A stretch of DNA of 64,000 bases from Pontederia crassipes (taxonomy: Eukaryota > Streptophyta > Magnoliopsida > Commelinales > Pontederiaceae). Made by a program: the position numbers and the translations under genes. The notes under the pieces are model-generated. The model had not been told where the DNA came from. It did no database searches and was given only the letters and a program-made list of their open reading frames with translations. Within the stretch, counting starts at the first letter, position 1; each line of letters starts with the position of its first letter. This document shows positions 38,007 to 49,972 of this stretch, in pieces. The stretch spans positions 3,782,001 to 3,846,000 of the forward strand of contig CM060187.1 of the NCBI GenBank assembly GCA_030549335.1. Reading direction: 5' to 3'.

Positions 38007-39892
38007 TGATGTGAATTGTGTGGAGTAATGATAACTTGCTGAATTATTGGTCAAACTTGAGAAAAAGTGAAAAGTTCCAAATTGTGATCAAACTCCTCTC
38101 TTCACTCTCCTGCAAGTGCATAGGTCATATGTAGAAGACTCAAGTGTCGTATCCACAGTGATTTCAAGGCTAAAGACTAACTATCTAATCTAGACTAATC
38201 CTGGACTAAGTAACTAAAATAGTGAAATAGAGAAGGTGAAAACAAAATTAGACTTTTGGTATTTTGGGTAATAAGTATGGACTGAAATCTAATTACTGAG
38301 CTAAACACTAAAGGAATTAACAATCAATGGAAGATTCTCCTAGGAATGGCGTTCATCTAATTCAGATATGGATGGATTGAAACAATTCAACAATATATGT
38401 CAATTTTGATTCAACCTATGAAAAGGCTGTTATCACAGCATAATTAAATCAGGACTAATTATCATATTCCCATATGAATGATTAGCTAAGTTGAATGAGA
38501 AAATGATCCTTACTAATATTAGGTTATCATTGAGCACAAGTTTTAGCACCTTACTGATATTGCCAAAATCCTCTCAGATTTGGCAAATCAGAAAGGCCTG
38601 AAATGGTACCAACATTCATAATGATGAATCAATTACCTCAATTAACTAATCGAAATATAATTAATCCAATACTAATGCTAATGCTTCTTGGTTTATCTCT
38701 AAACATCAAGGGGACTTAAAATCAGCCTCTCGACTGCAAATGCAAATGAAGTCCACACCAACACTAATTAATTGGATGCATTGAGCACATAATTACAAAT
38801 TGGAATCTAACTAATTATCATTGCATCTTGATTCATTTCTGAGCATCAAGAAAACCATAAAATCAACCTCTCAGTTGCTAAAGAAATCAGGGTTTTCAAT
38901 GATAAAATAGATTCCAATAGAAATCAGAAAATCATATTCATATCAAAATCAATATCAGAAAAAGGAAATCAGCATTGTTCCAACTCCATCCACAACATGT
39001 ATTAGATTACTATCCTATCCTAGGAGAGTTGGGATTTAGCTCATCATAATTACAAGAATTGATACAAAATAGAAGAAGGAATTAATGCTAAACATTCTGA
39101 AATCAGAAAATAAATCTGTCGACAAAAATTAGATTGCAGCAATGTCTTCCATCTTCCTCCTCAGCTCCTCCTTGCTCCTAATCCAGCACCTTGCAGAATG
39201 GAGGCTCCCCCTTCTTCCCTGCATTTCTCCAGCTTTTATATGTGAATTCAACACCCTTTGATGCAAATCAGAAGCTTCTATAGCTTGGTGATTCTGCCAT
39301 CTGTCCCATGGTACTGAATTTCCAGCAAATTCCATCAACTTTTTGGACAGCAAATCAGTGGCCCCCCTTACTTTTCCAGCTGATTACAGCCTTGTAGTGC
39401 CTGCTAGAGGAGCAAGAACTGCAAGCATCAAAGTTCACAAATAAAAATAAAACAAGTAAGGGTAGGACAACAATTAAAAATCAACTCAATTACTAAGTGC
39501 AGATTGGTGCTGTGCAGAAATGATAAATGCATGTGTATCTTGATTAGTTGCTGGATTAAAGAGAACAACAAGCATCAAACTTCTCAAATGAAAATTGAGC
39601 AAATAAGGGTTAGAATCAGCATATACATCAACTCAATTATCAAGTGTGGATAGTATTGCACAGAAATGATAACTTTGCACAGAAATGATAACTTTGCATA
39701 TATGAGTAATTCAGAACTTCTGTGCACATGAAATTGAATATAAAATGAGTATAATATGAGCATGGCCAGCCAATGATCACAAATGCATACATTCTATGCA
39801 TAATTAACCAAATGTGGGCAATTTTATTGGCTCGATACATATGAAATTAAGTGTAAATGGAATGAAAATATAATATGATCAGTTAGTGATCA
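38007..39892 (-). repeat. 3' LTR of the Athila-like element
   Basis: Starts TGATGTGAATTG and ends GTGATCA. It aligns along its length with 43,035-44,898 with scattered substitutions and small indels, for example GAAAGGCCTGAAATGG near 38,590 absent from the other LTR. Confidence 0.92.
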
Positions 39893-39904
39893 AACTCCCC
39901 AAGC
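39893..39904 (-). other. Polypurine tract
   Basis: In sense, GCTTGGGGAGTT directly precedes the 3' LTR, a typical gypsy polypurine tract and the expected start of plus-strand DNA synthesis. Confidence 0.8.
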
Positions 39905-40957
39905 TTAGTCTTTTGCTTGTCCTTTAGTAAAACATTCAAATATTAAGAACAAGACTTGAATCTGATTTAACCACTGTGATTCCACCTTTCTTTGGCACAA
40001 CTTGAACTGACTGGCCCACTCATTATCTGAAATTGAGTAAATGATTACAGCATTCAAGAGTTTGAGCACTTCCTTCTTCAGAATCTCATTCATCACAGGA
40101 TTCAATCTCCTTTGGCATTCAATTGTGGGCTTGTAATTATCTTCCATGGGAATCCTATACATGCAAATTCAAGGATTAATTCTCTTGATATCTTCAATTG
40201 AGCAGCCAATTACTTCTTTGTACAGCTTGAGTCTCTTCAGCAACTCTTGTACCTGCTCTTTGGGTAAGTTTGCATTGATTATCACTAGATATGTGGAGTT
40301 CTCTCCCAAAAATTCATACTTCAGATTGCTAGGAAGAGGTTTCAGCTCCAATTTAGAAAATTTTTCTTTCCTTGAGCTGGTCTGGAATTCAGTAGTGAAA
40401 ATCTCCTGCACTACATTCTGAATTTCTATTTTGTCCACTGGTTTGAATGAATTCATCATGGATTGACATGCCTTAGCTTATGGATCTTCTAGTTCCTTCA
40501 AGTGATCAAACATAAGACATCTTTGCAAAGGGTCTTCAATTGGAATTATTGCAAAAACATGCTCCACTATCTGATTGAGTTGCCCATCTTCAAAATCTTC
40601 ATGCTGAAAATTGGGGCTACTGATAACTTGAGCTAAATTGAACTTTATCTTGTCTTATCCAATTTGAAATGTCAATCTATCTTCCATGACATCTATAACA
40701 GCTCTTACAGTTGCTAGAAAGGGCCTGCCTAACATAATTGGGGTATTCAAGTCCTCATCCATGTCAAGTACAATAAAATCTATAGAAATATAAAATTTTC
40801 CAACTTTCAGGGATATGTCTTCAAGAATTCCATGTGGATATTTGATAAATCTGTTAGCTACCTGCAATGACATGTTGGTGGACTTCATATCTCCAACTTC
40901 TACCTTCCTACACAATGACAAAGGGATTACACTGACAGATGCACCCAAATTACACAT
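39905..40957 (-). pseudogene. Athila protease and truncated RT N-terminus
   Basis: The protease frame (40,655-40,957) reads MCNLGASVSVIPLSLC, where the usual active-site aspartate is asparagine, followed by MLGRPFLAT. The RT lead-in (40,169-40,459) and YKPTIECQRRLNPVMNEILKKE (39,905-40,162) follow, with breaks near 40,165 and 40,460-40,650. At about 40,010 one base is lost, so the expected VQVVPKKGGIT stretch is readable only in the neighbouring frame. About 40 bases later the sequence jumps straight to the polypurine tract, so the rest of pol is deleted. Confidence 0.8.
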
Positions 40958-41078
40958 TGCCTCTGAATTTTCCTATTTCCAATTTCACAAGGAATTGAAA
41001 AACTTCCTGGATCCTTCAATTTGGGAGGGAATTTTATTCTGAATTATGGCTGAGGCTTCTTCAGTCAGGACTATGGTT

Positions 41079-42846
41079 TCATGCTCCATGATCCTCTTTT
41101 TTGGTCAGAATCTCCTTGAGAAATATTGCATATGAGGGCATTTGCTGAATTGCCTTCACAAATGGCACATTGATATATAATTTCTTCAAAATTTCCAAAA
41201 ATCTCCCATACTGTTGATCCTTCCTAGATTTGACCAATCTTTGTGGGAATGGTACAAGATCAAAAACTCTAGCCAAGATTTCATTCTGAGGGTTCTGATT
41301 TCTGTTTTCCACCACAATTTCTTCAACTGGTTCTTCTGTAGGCTTTGAATTTGAATTTGCTCTAGCTGATTTGTCTTCAATATGCCTCATTGGTTCTTCA
41401 ATGATCTTTTCACTTTTGAGCTGGACAGCCTGAACTTGTTCCTTGGGATTGACTTCTGGTTGTCCTGGGAAGAATACTGGTGGCCTAGCTGAGGTGTTGG
41501 CTTGTTGAGCAATTTGACTCTCAAGTATCTTTTGATGAGTACTTAAAGTTTCAAATCCAAAAGTCAATTTGAGCATTATTTCTTCCCGCTTTTCTTGCTT
41601 CTTCAGAATTATTTGCAGCAGCTCCATTTTTGACAACTGAGAGGCTTGAACTTGTTGCTCATATGGAGGTCTTTGCAATTGAACATTTGGAGGTTGACTA
41701 TAAGGAAGGGGTTGATTCTTTGGCAAGATCTTGGGCTGCCAATTTGAATTTTGCATTGGAGGTGCCTGATAGTGATTGGCCTTGTATGACAAGTAGGGGT
41801 GATTTCTGTTCTCTATAGTATAGTATTCAGCAGAAGGTTTCACTCCATAGTTTGCCAAAGCATTCACTTGGTCAATTGATTGTTCATATTGTTGCATAAT
41901 TAGATTGCAACTCTCAGTCATATGCCCTTGATTTCCACAAACATCACACGTGTTTTCTGATGTGGTTCCCTTGTTGACATTAGATGATAAATTCAGCTTT
42001 TTCAAGGCCTTTTGCAAAACTTCTTCAATCTAGACAGAAAGGTTGCTCACTTGATTCTCAGCTAGTGGCCTTCTTGTTCTATTATGAGTGAGGAAGTGAT
42101 GATTCTTGGCAATGTTCTCTATCAATTGGTATGCTTCATCAATATTTTTTGAGATAAAAATTTCTCCTACAGCAGTGTCCAATGCCACTTTGCTAGGATA
42201 GTTCAATCCTTTGTGAAAATAATTGACCAGTTGCCATTTCTCAAATCCATGGTGTAGACATGCCCTCAATAGACTTTGAAGTCTTTGCATCACATATGTT
42301 TTCTTAATCCAATTGGTAGAATCTAGCAATCTGGCCCCTATAGTTTTCAGTCTTACTAGGGGGAAAATTCAGATAAGAACAGCTGCACAATGGATTCCCA
42401 AGTTGTAATTTCTTTAGGTGTGAGGGACTTGTACCAAATCTTAGCTCTGTCCTTGAGTGAAAAGGGAAATAACCTCATGTACACAGCATTCATAAGGGTG
42501 TTGTGGAAATGGACAGTGCTACACATTTCCTTGAAGTTATCAATATGTAGAGCTGGGTCTTCAATTCCTAATCTAGCAATTGGTGTTGCCTAATCATTGT
42601 GACTAATGTTGGATTCAACTCAAAAGTGATAGCAGGTGCATTGGCTCCATCCACTGGTTGTCCTCTGGCATTACTAGGTGAATAATAGTCATTTAATGTC
42701 CTTGGAGCAATCATGGTTTGATTGTTGATCTCTTCTTCAAAAATTCTCCTTCTTTGTTCTCTTTGCAATCTTCTTCTTCTATTGAATCTTCTCTCAGGTT
42801 CAGGATCAAATAAGTATAAATCTTCTTGACTATCTGAATCCTGCAT
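41079..42846 (-). pseudogene. Athila-type gag
   Basis: The N-terminal part (42,568-42,846) contains RTLNDYYSPS and ITFELNPTLVTMI. A middle part (42,030-42,400) has the CLHHGFEKWQLVNYFHKGLN segment. The C-terminal part (41,079-42,017) carries a CCHC knuckle, CDVCGNQGHMTESC, then a glutamine/proline-rich tail. Breaks lie near 42,565, 42,340 and 42,020. The arrangement and motifs match Athila gag. Confidence 0.82.
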
Positions 42847-43013
42847 AAATTGAAATCAGAAGCATCAAATTCAGAAAAGAAAGAAAACTAGATAGAAATA
42901 AAAAATTTAGAATGATAACTTGCAAAAACTAAAAACTAGACTAAAATTCAGAGTGATAACTTGTCTAAAAATAATCTAAACTACCTAAAGTTAATCTAAC
43001 TAGTCTCATATCT

Positions 43014-43028
43014 CCGGCAACGGCGCCA
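43014..43028 (-). other. Primer-binding site, tRNA-Asp type
   Basis: In sense it reads TGGCGCCGTTGCCGG, complementary to the 3' end of plant tRNA-Asp(GTC). This primer is common in Athila and Tat elements. Confidence 0.85.
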
Positions 43029-43034
43029 AAAACT

Positions 43035-44898
43035 TGATGTGAATTGTTTGAAGTAGTGATAACTTGCTGAATTATGAGTCAAACTTGAGAAAAAGTGAAA
43101 ATTTTCAAATTGTGATTAAACTCCTCTTTTTACTCTCCTGCAAGTGCACAGGTCATATGTAGAATACTCAAGTGTCGTATCCATAGTGATTTGAAGGCTA
43201 CAGACTAACTATCTAATTTAGACTAATCCTGGACTAAGTAACTAAAACAGTGAAATAGAGAAGGTGAAAATAGGATTAGACTAAAGTGACTATTTTTGGT
43301 ATTTTGGGTGATAAGTATGGACTGAAATCTAATTACTGAGTTGAACACTAAAGGAATTAACAATCAATGGAAGATTCTCTTAGTAATGGGGTTCATCTAA
43401 TTCAGATATGGATGGATTGAAACAATTCAACAATATATGTCAATTCTGATTGAAAAGGTTGTTATCACAGCATAATTAAATCAGGACTAATTATCATATT
43501 ACCATATGAATGATTAGCTAAGTTGAATGAGAAAAGGATCCTTACTGATATTAGGTTATCATTGAGCACAAGTTTTAGCACCTTACTAATATTGCCAAAA
43601 TCCTCTCAAATTTGGCAAATCAGCACATTCATAATGATAAATCAATTGCCTCAATTAACTAAATAGAAATGTAATTAATCCAATACTAATGCTAATACTT
43701 CTTGGTTTATCTCTAAACAACAAGAGGACTTAAAATCAACCTCTCGACTGCAAATGCAAATGAAGTCCACACCAACACTAATTAATTGGATGCATTGAGC
43801 ACATAATTACAAATTGGAATCTAACTAATTATCATTGCATCTTGATTCATTTCTGAGCATCAAGAAACCATAAAATCAACCTCTCAGTTGCTAAAGAAAT
43901 CATGATTTACAATGATAAAAACATATTCCAATGAAAATCAGATTCATATCAAAATCAATATCAGAAAAAGGAAATCAACATTGTTCCAACTCCATCCACA
44001 ACATGTATTAGATTACTATCCTATCCTAGGAGAGTTGGGATTTAGCTCATCATAATTACAAGAATTGATACAAAATAGAAGAAGGAATTAATGCTAAACA
44101 TTCTGAAATCAAAAAATAAATCTGTCGACAAAAATTAGATTGCAGCAATGTCTTCCATCTTCCTCCTCAGCTCCTCCTTGCTCCTAATCCAGCACCTTGC
44201 AGAATGGAGGCTCCCCCTTCTTCCTTGCATTTCTCCAGCTTTTATATGTGAATTCTACACCCTTTGATGCAAATCAGAAGCTTCTATAGCTTGGTGATTC
44301 TGCCATCTGTCCAATGGTACTGAATTTCCAGCAAATTTCATCTATTTTTTGGATAGCAAATCAGTGGTCCCCCTTACTTTTCCAGCTGATTACAGCCTTG
44401 TAGTGCCTGTTAGAGAAGCAAGAACAGCAAGCATCGAAGTTCACAAATAAAAATAAAACAAGTAAGGGTAGGCCAGGAATTAAAAATCAACACAATTACT
44501 AAGTGCAGATTGGTGCTGTGCAGAAATGATAAATGCATGTATATCTTGATTAGTTGCTGGATTAAAGAGAACAGCGAGCATCAAACTTCTCAAATGAAAA
44601 TTGAGCAAATAGGGGTTAGAATCAGCGTATACATCAACTCAATTATCAAGTGTGGATAGTATTGCACATAAATGATAACTTTGCAAAGAAATGATAACTT
44701 TGCACATATGAGTAATTCAGAACTTCTGTGCACATGAAATTGAATATAAAATGAGTATAATATGAGCATAGTCAGCTAATGATCACAAATGCATACATTC
44801 TATGCATAATTAACCAAATGTGGGCAATTTTAGGGGCTCGATACATATGAAATTAAGTGTAAATGGAATGAAAACATAATATGATCGGCTAGTGATCA
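43035..44898 (-). repeat. 5' LTR of the Athila-like element
   Basis: TGATGTGAATTG to GTGATCA, paired with 38,007-39,892. The primer site lies six bases from its inner edge. Confidence 0.92.
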
Positions 44899-46916
44899 AT
44901 TCATCAAGGTCGCATTCGCCCTTTTAAATTCGAAACCTTTTCACTTAGCCGTCTTTTGTTCGCTGATGACTTGCTGGTTTGCATCCGGGCTAACTTGCCT
45001 AATGCTCGGCGGCTTAAGGATATCCTCTCTATCTATGAGCTTCTCACGGGCCAGCGGGTTAACCCTTCTAAATCTGCTATTTATTTTCCCTGCCTCTTTC
45101 ACCCCCGCCAGCGCTAGGCCCTTGTTCAATCCTTGGGTATTCCGGCTGGTTCTTTCCCTTTCACATATCTAGGGGTTCCCATTTCGGATAAACACATCCC
45201 GGCCCATGACCAAGGCTTTCTCATCAACTGCTTCTCCAGGTTATCTGGCTGGCGTCGTAAACTCCTTAGTCAGGCTGGTCGTGCAACTTTAATAAAATCA
45301 TGTCTCTCCTCTCTTCTACCTACTTTCTGAGCTCCATCTACCTTTCAGTGGGCACTATCGCCTCTCTTGAGCGTCTTTCCAGATCGTTCTTCTGGGATTT
45401 TGGAAATGATCGTCGGGGCCTCCACTTGCTTAGTTGGTCCACGGTGCAACTTCCCCGTGCTCATGGTGGTCTCGGAATTAGAAACTTACGGCTCATTCGG
45501 ACATCCCTATTAGCTCATCGTGTTTATGGCCTTCTCTCTAGCTCTCAGACCCCCTAGGCGTGTTTGGTTCGGACTAAGTACGGACCCATCTCTCTCTGGA
45601 ACCCCCTGCCCGCTGGTGGCTGTGTCCAAGTCTGGCGGATTGTCACCGAGTCTTTCCCCTAGCTTCGTCCGGGATTCCTCAAATCCATCGGTTCTGCTCA
45701 GTAAACCTCGGTTCTTTTTTACTCTTGGATTTCTCCTATCCCTCTCAATCATCTGCCCACCTATCTTAATATGGATATCGACATCAGTACCTTAAAAGTC
45801 TTTGATCTCATCCTTGATCACTCTTGGAACACCCCCCTTTTTGCCCCGGATTTTTTGTGAATCGATTTGTGTTCAAATTTGTGATATTTTTATTCTTCGT
45901 TCTGCCTGTGATGATGTGTGGGTTTGAGCGACAGATGATCATGGGCAGCCAAATGCTAGCTCCGTTTATAAATTCATGGCCTAGCAGGCTTCGCCGACAC
46001 CTGTGGCTGGACGACATTCTTGGACTGCTACTTGGAATATTAGTGTTCCTCCTAAGATTCACTTCTTTCTTTGGAAGTTGCTCCATCGACGACTCCCTAC
46101 CTTGGATTATATCCTCACTTTCAACCCCACTTTAAATCCTACCTGTCCCATTTGTGGTACTGTGCCTGAAATCATTTCCCATCTCTTCTTTTCATGCTCT
46201 CTTGCCCTTCAGCTATGGGTCCTCTTCCAACTCAATCTCCATTACTCCTTTTGCTACTTTCCCTCGTGGGATTCGGGCTCCTGGCTCCTCGAGGGTGCAA
46301 ATCTTGACTTTCAATCCCGGAAGTAGCTTCTCTCCATTCTTGCTTTTTACTTCTGGTCTATCTGAAATCTTAGAAATGACATTCATTTTCACTCCAAATA
46401 TGCAACCGCTAAAGTGATCTGGGAGAAGGCTCTTGCTGCGTTTCATGAATTTTCTTCTAGCACTACCCACGCCCCCGAGGCAACACTTCTCCGGAATATT
46501 GTGCGGATCCACTAGGATCTCCCCGGCCCGAATTGGGTCTCTCTCAATTCGGATGGCTCTTTTTATTGGGTCAACGCCTCGGAGGATACGACTTTTTGCT
46601 TCGCTCTTATTCTTAGTCTTTTATTTTTGCAGGTGCCAGTGCTGCTCACGTCAATTCTGCCCTTCATTCTGAAGCCTGGGCACTTCTCTATGGTGTTCGC
46701 GCTTGCGTTTCCAAGGGTTTCTCTCACGTTTCTATTCAGTTGGATTCCGAGGTGTTGGTTCATCTAGTCATGCGGCGCCGGCCTCGACCTTGGCGATTAC
46801 GATTTTTGCTCTATGATATTATGGATTACCTCCGACGAATAGCGCCCTATAATATTGTTTTCCGCCCCATAATATTTAACTCTGTCGTAGATCTTTTAGC
46901 GAATTTTGGTCGCTAA
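44899..46916 (+). pseudogene. LINE ORF2 part 2: RT catalytic core, zf-RVT, RNase H
   Basis: The frame resumes as IHQGRIRPFKF and reaches the RT catalytic LLFADDLLVC at about 44,952. YLGVPISDKH, GWRRKLLSQAGRATLIKS and the zf-RVT segment (PPKIHFFLWKLLHRRLPTLDY, CPICGTVPE, about 46,030-46,220) follow. The RNase H domain is LNSDGSFYWVN (46,545), SEAWALLYGVRA and IQLDSEVLVHLV, ending at the stop near 46,914. Several frame changes occur, including one inside RNase H near 46,620. Confidence 0.85.
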
Positions 46917-47019
46917 AATGACGAGTATTTTTAGGTGGACGGTCCTATCTCCACTAATTTTTATATCAGGACTCTACGAGCCTCTCTTAATTTAATATAA
47001 CTTTTATTTAAAAAAAAAA

Positions 47020-48057
47020 TGACCCGACCACAACAACAAAATCCCAATCCACCTGGCAGCAAACCCCCCTCCCCCCCAAATAAATTGTATTAAAATGAAA
47101 AAATAGCACGGGGCAAATATACTGCAGGAAAACGAAGAAAGAAGGGAAACAAAAAAAAGAGGTAGTGAACGTGGAAAAAAATAAAAATTTTTTTTTTTCT
47201 TATTTCTCGTCGCTCCCGGCGATCGAAGATTCAGAGAGAGAGAGAGAGAGAATTTTTTTCTTATTTCTCGTCGCTCCCGGCGATCGAAGATTGAGAGAGA
47301 GAGAGAAAGAAAGAAAGAAAGAAAAAGAGAGAGAGAGAGATCCAATTTCGTACTCTGCGCGAGAAGAAGCGAAGTCCGGAGGAAAGGAACTGCAGCGATA
47401 GAGCAAGAATTGGAGTCGTGGAGATAGCGAGGGAAGGGAAGGAGGGAAGAAGTGAAGACGAATTCGAGCTCTCTCTCTCTCTCTCTCGTCGCGCTTCGTC
47501 ACCGCGAACTCGGATAAGGTCAGCTCCAGAGCTTCTCTGGCCAAATATTTGATCTTGCGCCCGTCGCCTTCGCTTCCTCTCTCCCGCATTCGAAATCTTT
47601 GTTTCCGTGCGCCTGTCCAATCCTCGGCAGGGGGAGAGCGATCCGCGTTTCTCGAGTTGCTTCTCCGATCGCTGAGAAAGGAATCGATTGCTAGAGCTTC
47701 AGCATCGGGCGATTTTGGTGAAGAAAGTTGCAAGGTTTCTCGAGCTCGGCGGTTCCGAATTGGTTATCGTGATGCTCCGCTGCAGCTTGGCTACTAGGTT
47801 TCCATCCAGTTTGATCGGATTCTCCTTATTATTATCTCAGTTGAATCGAACTTGAGATCTTTCTGCTCTAGGTGGGATGCTCCTGCCACATTGCCCTTAT
47901 TTTAGTTTTACGCTCAAAATGTTAGATTTCTACCTGCATTGTTCTTGTTCAGAAGTATGTCTGTTGTAGCACTTGAAATCCGCTTGAACTTTATATACAT
48001 CAGAGTCTGAAGTGGGAAAGAGGATATCGACGGGGAGCAGCTGGAGAGCCTCAATTA
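47020..48057 (+). promoter_or_regulatory. Promoter and 5' leader region of the ADA1-like gene
   Basis: From about 47,165 the sequence is rich in GA and CT tracts typical of plant 5' leaders. It includes a 61 bp tandem duplication (47,190-47,250 and 47,251-47,311). A possible leader intron runs from a donor near 47,517 (ATAAG/GTCAGC) to ATACATCAG/AG near 48,002. No TATA box is obvious. Confidence 0.45.
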
Positions 48058-48092
48058 ATGATCTGGCGACTTACATGAATTCCGTGCACTGA
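48058..48092 (+). CDS. Two overlapping micro-uORFs before the ADA1-like start
   Basis: The first (48,058-48,078) encodes six codons plus stop. Its TGA overlaps the ATG of the second (48,075-48,092, five codons plus stop) as ATGA. The second ends three bases before the main ATG at 48,096. Their effect on translation is inference. Confidence 0.45.
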
Positions 48093-48095
48093 GAG

Positions 48096-49972
48096 ATGCC
48101 GACAACATCCCCGCCGCAGCAGACTAGGATCAATCTCGCCAACCTCAAGTTGCAGATAGCGAAAAATCTAGGGCTTGATCGTGTTAGAGTCGGTGAGTAC
48201 TTCAGGGCCCCTTGTTTTTCACACCGGGTTCGTCCACGTGAGCTTAGAGGAATATGAGTATTACCCAATTAACAGTATTGCTGGCGTACGAACGAAAGGG
48301 GGTTTGGGGGGCCCCGCCCCCCGACGGCGGTCCGTGTGGTTCGGATTAGGTTTTGGACTTTTGGACTTTTGTTTAGCCGGGTTTTGGGCTTTTGTTTAGT
48401 CGGCCCGTGTGGTTCGGATTAGATTTTTTCTTTACAACAACAACAACAAAGCCTTATCCCACTAGGTGGGGTCGGCTACATGAATCATACGACGATTTCG
48501 TTGATCCATGTTCATAAGATTCGATAGGATTTTATGCTGGCTGTCGGGGCCTAACACAACCCTCCTCCTTTATTTGTTTGAATTTTAAATTCGGTTTGGA
48601 GAGGCTATTAATAGCCTAATTTCTGATGTAATTTGGTGTGGCGGCTGTAAACCTAAACGATATAGTGGAACCTCTTTGCAGGGCGTAGTCCTCATCTCAA
48701 GGGTGAACCTGGGTAAATTTCGTGTGTCTCCCCTATTTTTTCTGTAATCTCTCTGCGATCTTCTCTCATTGTTCTCGAATTTTCCCATCAGATCGGTCCC
48801 AACAATATTTTAGTTGTCTAAATCAGTTGCTTGATCAAAAAGCGAGCAACGCAGAGTTCAACAAGTGCTGTCTTTTGATCCTTGGGCGTGAGAACATCCC
48901 TTTGCACAACCATCTTGTCCGTTCAATTCTAGAAAATGCACTTCTGGCGAAAACTCCACCCCCACTTGGTTATGGAAATCCAACCTTCCCTCCTGTGGCA
49001 GTTCCTTTTAAGAAATCAACTCAAGGTGACAGCATTCCTAATTCATGGGGAACAGAAGAGCCAATGCATAACACTTTGTCCAATGGGAACCTGTTGCCAG
49101 CATCCCCTCGCAAGGTTAGATCAGGTACTAGAGACAGAAGGATCAAGGATCGTCCAAGTCCTCTTGGTTCGAATGGTCGAGCAGATGTCAATCCATATCT
49201 TTCTTCAGTTCCCTTGGATTCAAATGTTGTCACAGAAAATGGTATCTTGAGTCCTTGTGATTTCAAGAGGATGATGCAGAATCATCAAGCTGTTCCTAAG
49301 GAACTGCCTCCAAAAAGATCACGAACACAAAGTTTGGTGTCATGTTATCCAGCTTCTTTTCGAGGAGAGGGTGCAGAGGAGGCGCTTGTCATAAATGGTA
49401 GTGAAGAAGTTGATCAAGGCAACTTGAACTCCAAGAGAGGTTCTCTGCATGCACCACTTGGGATTCCCTTTTGCCATGCTAGTGTGGGTGGAGCTAAAAA
49501 ATCATTTTCAATGGCTAATAGTTACTGTGATGATAGTTTTAGAAGTTGTGACAGTGGGGAATTATGCAGTACAGAAACCCTAAAGAAAGGGTTAGATAAA
49601 ATAGCAGGACAGGGTTTGGAAGGAGTCACAGTGGACTGCTCTGATTTATTGAAGAATGGCTTAGACGCCTATTTGAGGAGGCTGATTACATCATGTGCTG
49701 ACATAGTGAGAGCGAGGCAAGGACACCATTTAACAAAGCATCCAATTTATAGGCATCATTTCCTGTCCAACCATGTTGACGGTATGTGGCCTGAGAATCA
49801 TATGTCAGCACAGAGAAGTTCTGGGTCCTTGGACCAAATACAAGAACAGAGGAAAAGATGTCCCATATCTCTGCAGGATCTTAGGGTAGCATTGGAGCTG
49901 AACCCACAACAACTTGGTGAAGATTGGCCCTTGCTACTTGAGAAAATCTGCCTCCAGTCATACAATGAATAA
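48096..49972 (+). CDS. SAGA coactivator subunit, Hfi1/ADA1/TADA1 family
   Basis: Nuclear protein of the SAGA histone acetyltransferase complex, where the Hfi1/ADA1 subunit helps hold the core together through a histone-fold partner. Exons 48,096-48,192 and 48,792-49,972 join (GTC G/AT CGG) to give 425 residues. The N-terminal region RINLANLKLQIAKNLGLDR, then YFSCLNQLLDQKASNAEFNKCC and LGRENIPLHNHLVRSIL, is the conserved Tad1 domain signature of the plant proteins. The middle is low-complexity and basic (RSGTRDRRIKDRPSP). The C-terminal third has GVTVDCSDLLKNGLDAYLRRLI, the histone-fold-like segment, and ISLQDLRVALELNPQQLGEDWP. The start codon was chosen by homology of the N-terminus. The intron carries a SINE. 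Family assignment is by recognition, not a search. Confidence 0.85.
48435..48573 (-). mobile_element. Au-type SINE in the ADA1-like intron
   Basis: Reverse-oriented copy with a CAACAACAAC tail complement. It lacks about the first 30 bases of the family and has an internal deletion near the CGTCG segment. It lies in the middle of the 599 bp intron. Confidence 0.82.

Larger units (their letters stand above)
38007..44898 (-). mobile_element. Athila-like LTR retrotransposon, internally deleted, nested in the LINE
   Basis: Minus-strand element of 6,892 bp with LTRs of 1,886 and 1,864 bp. Borders are ATTGA before 38,007 and ATTCA after 44,898, a 5 bp target duplication with one change. The internal part (39,893-43,034) keeps the primer site, gag, protease and only the first part of RT; the RT palm, RNase H and integrase are missing. 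Joining the flanks restores the LINE RT reading, which confirms the insertion point. Mobility would have needed another element's enzymes. Confidence 0.9.
33790..47019 (+). mobile_element. L1-like LINE with RNase H, split by an LTR element
   Basis: About 6.3 kb of LINE sequence in two parts (about 33,790-38,006 and 44,899-47,019) around a 6.9 kb insertion. It contains ORF1 (DUF4283-like plus CCHC knuckle), ORF2 (AP endonuclease, RT, zf-RVT, RNase H), and a short 3' UTR ending in A10 at 47,010-47,019. TGACCC after the tail and TGACCC near 33,799 are a weak target-duplication candidate. Many stops and frameshifts show it is dead. The presence of RNase H marks the plant L1 group that carries this extra domain. 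Confidence 0.88.
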
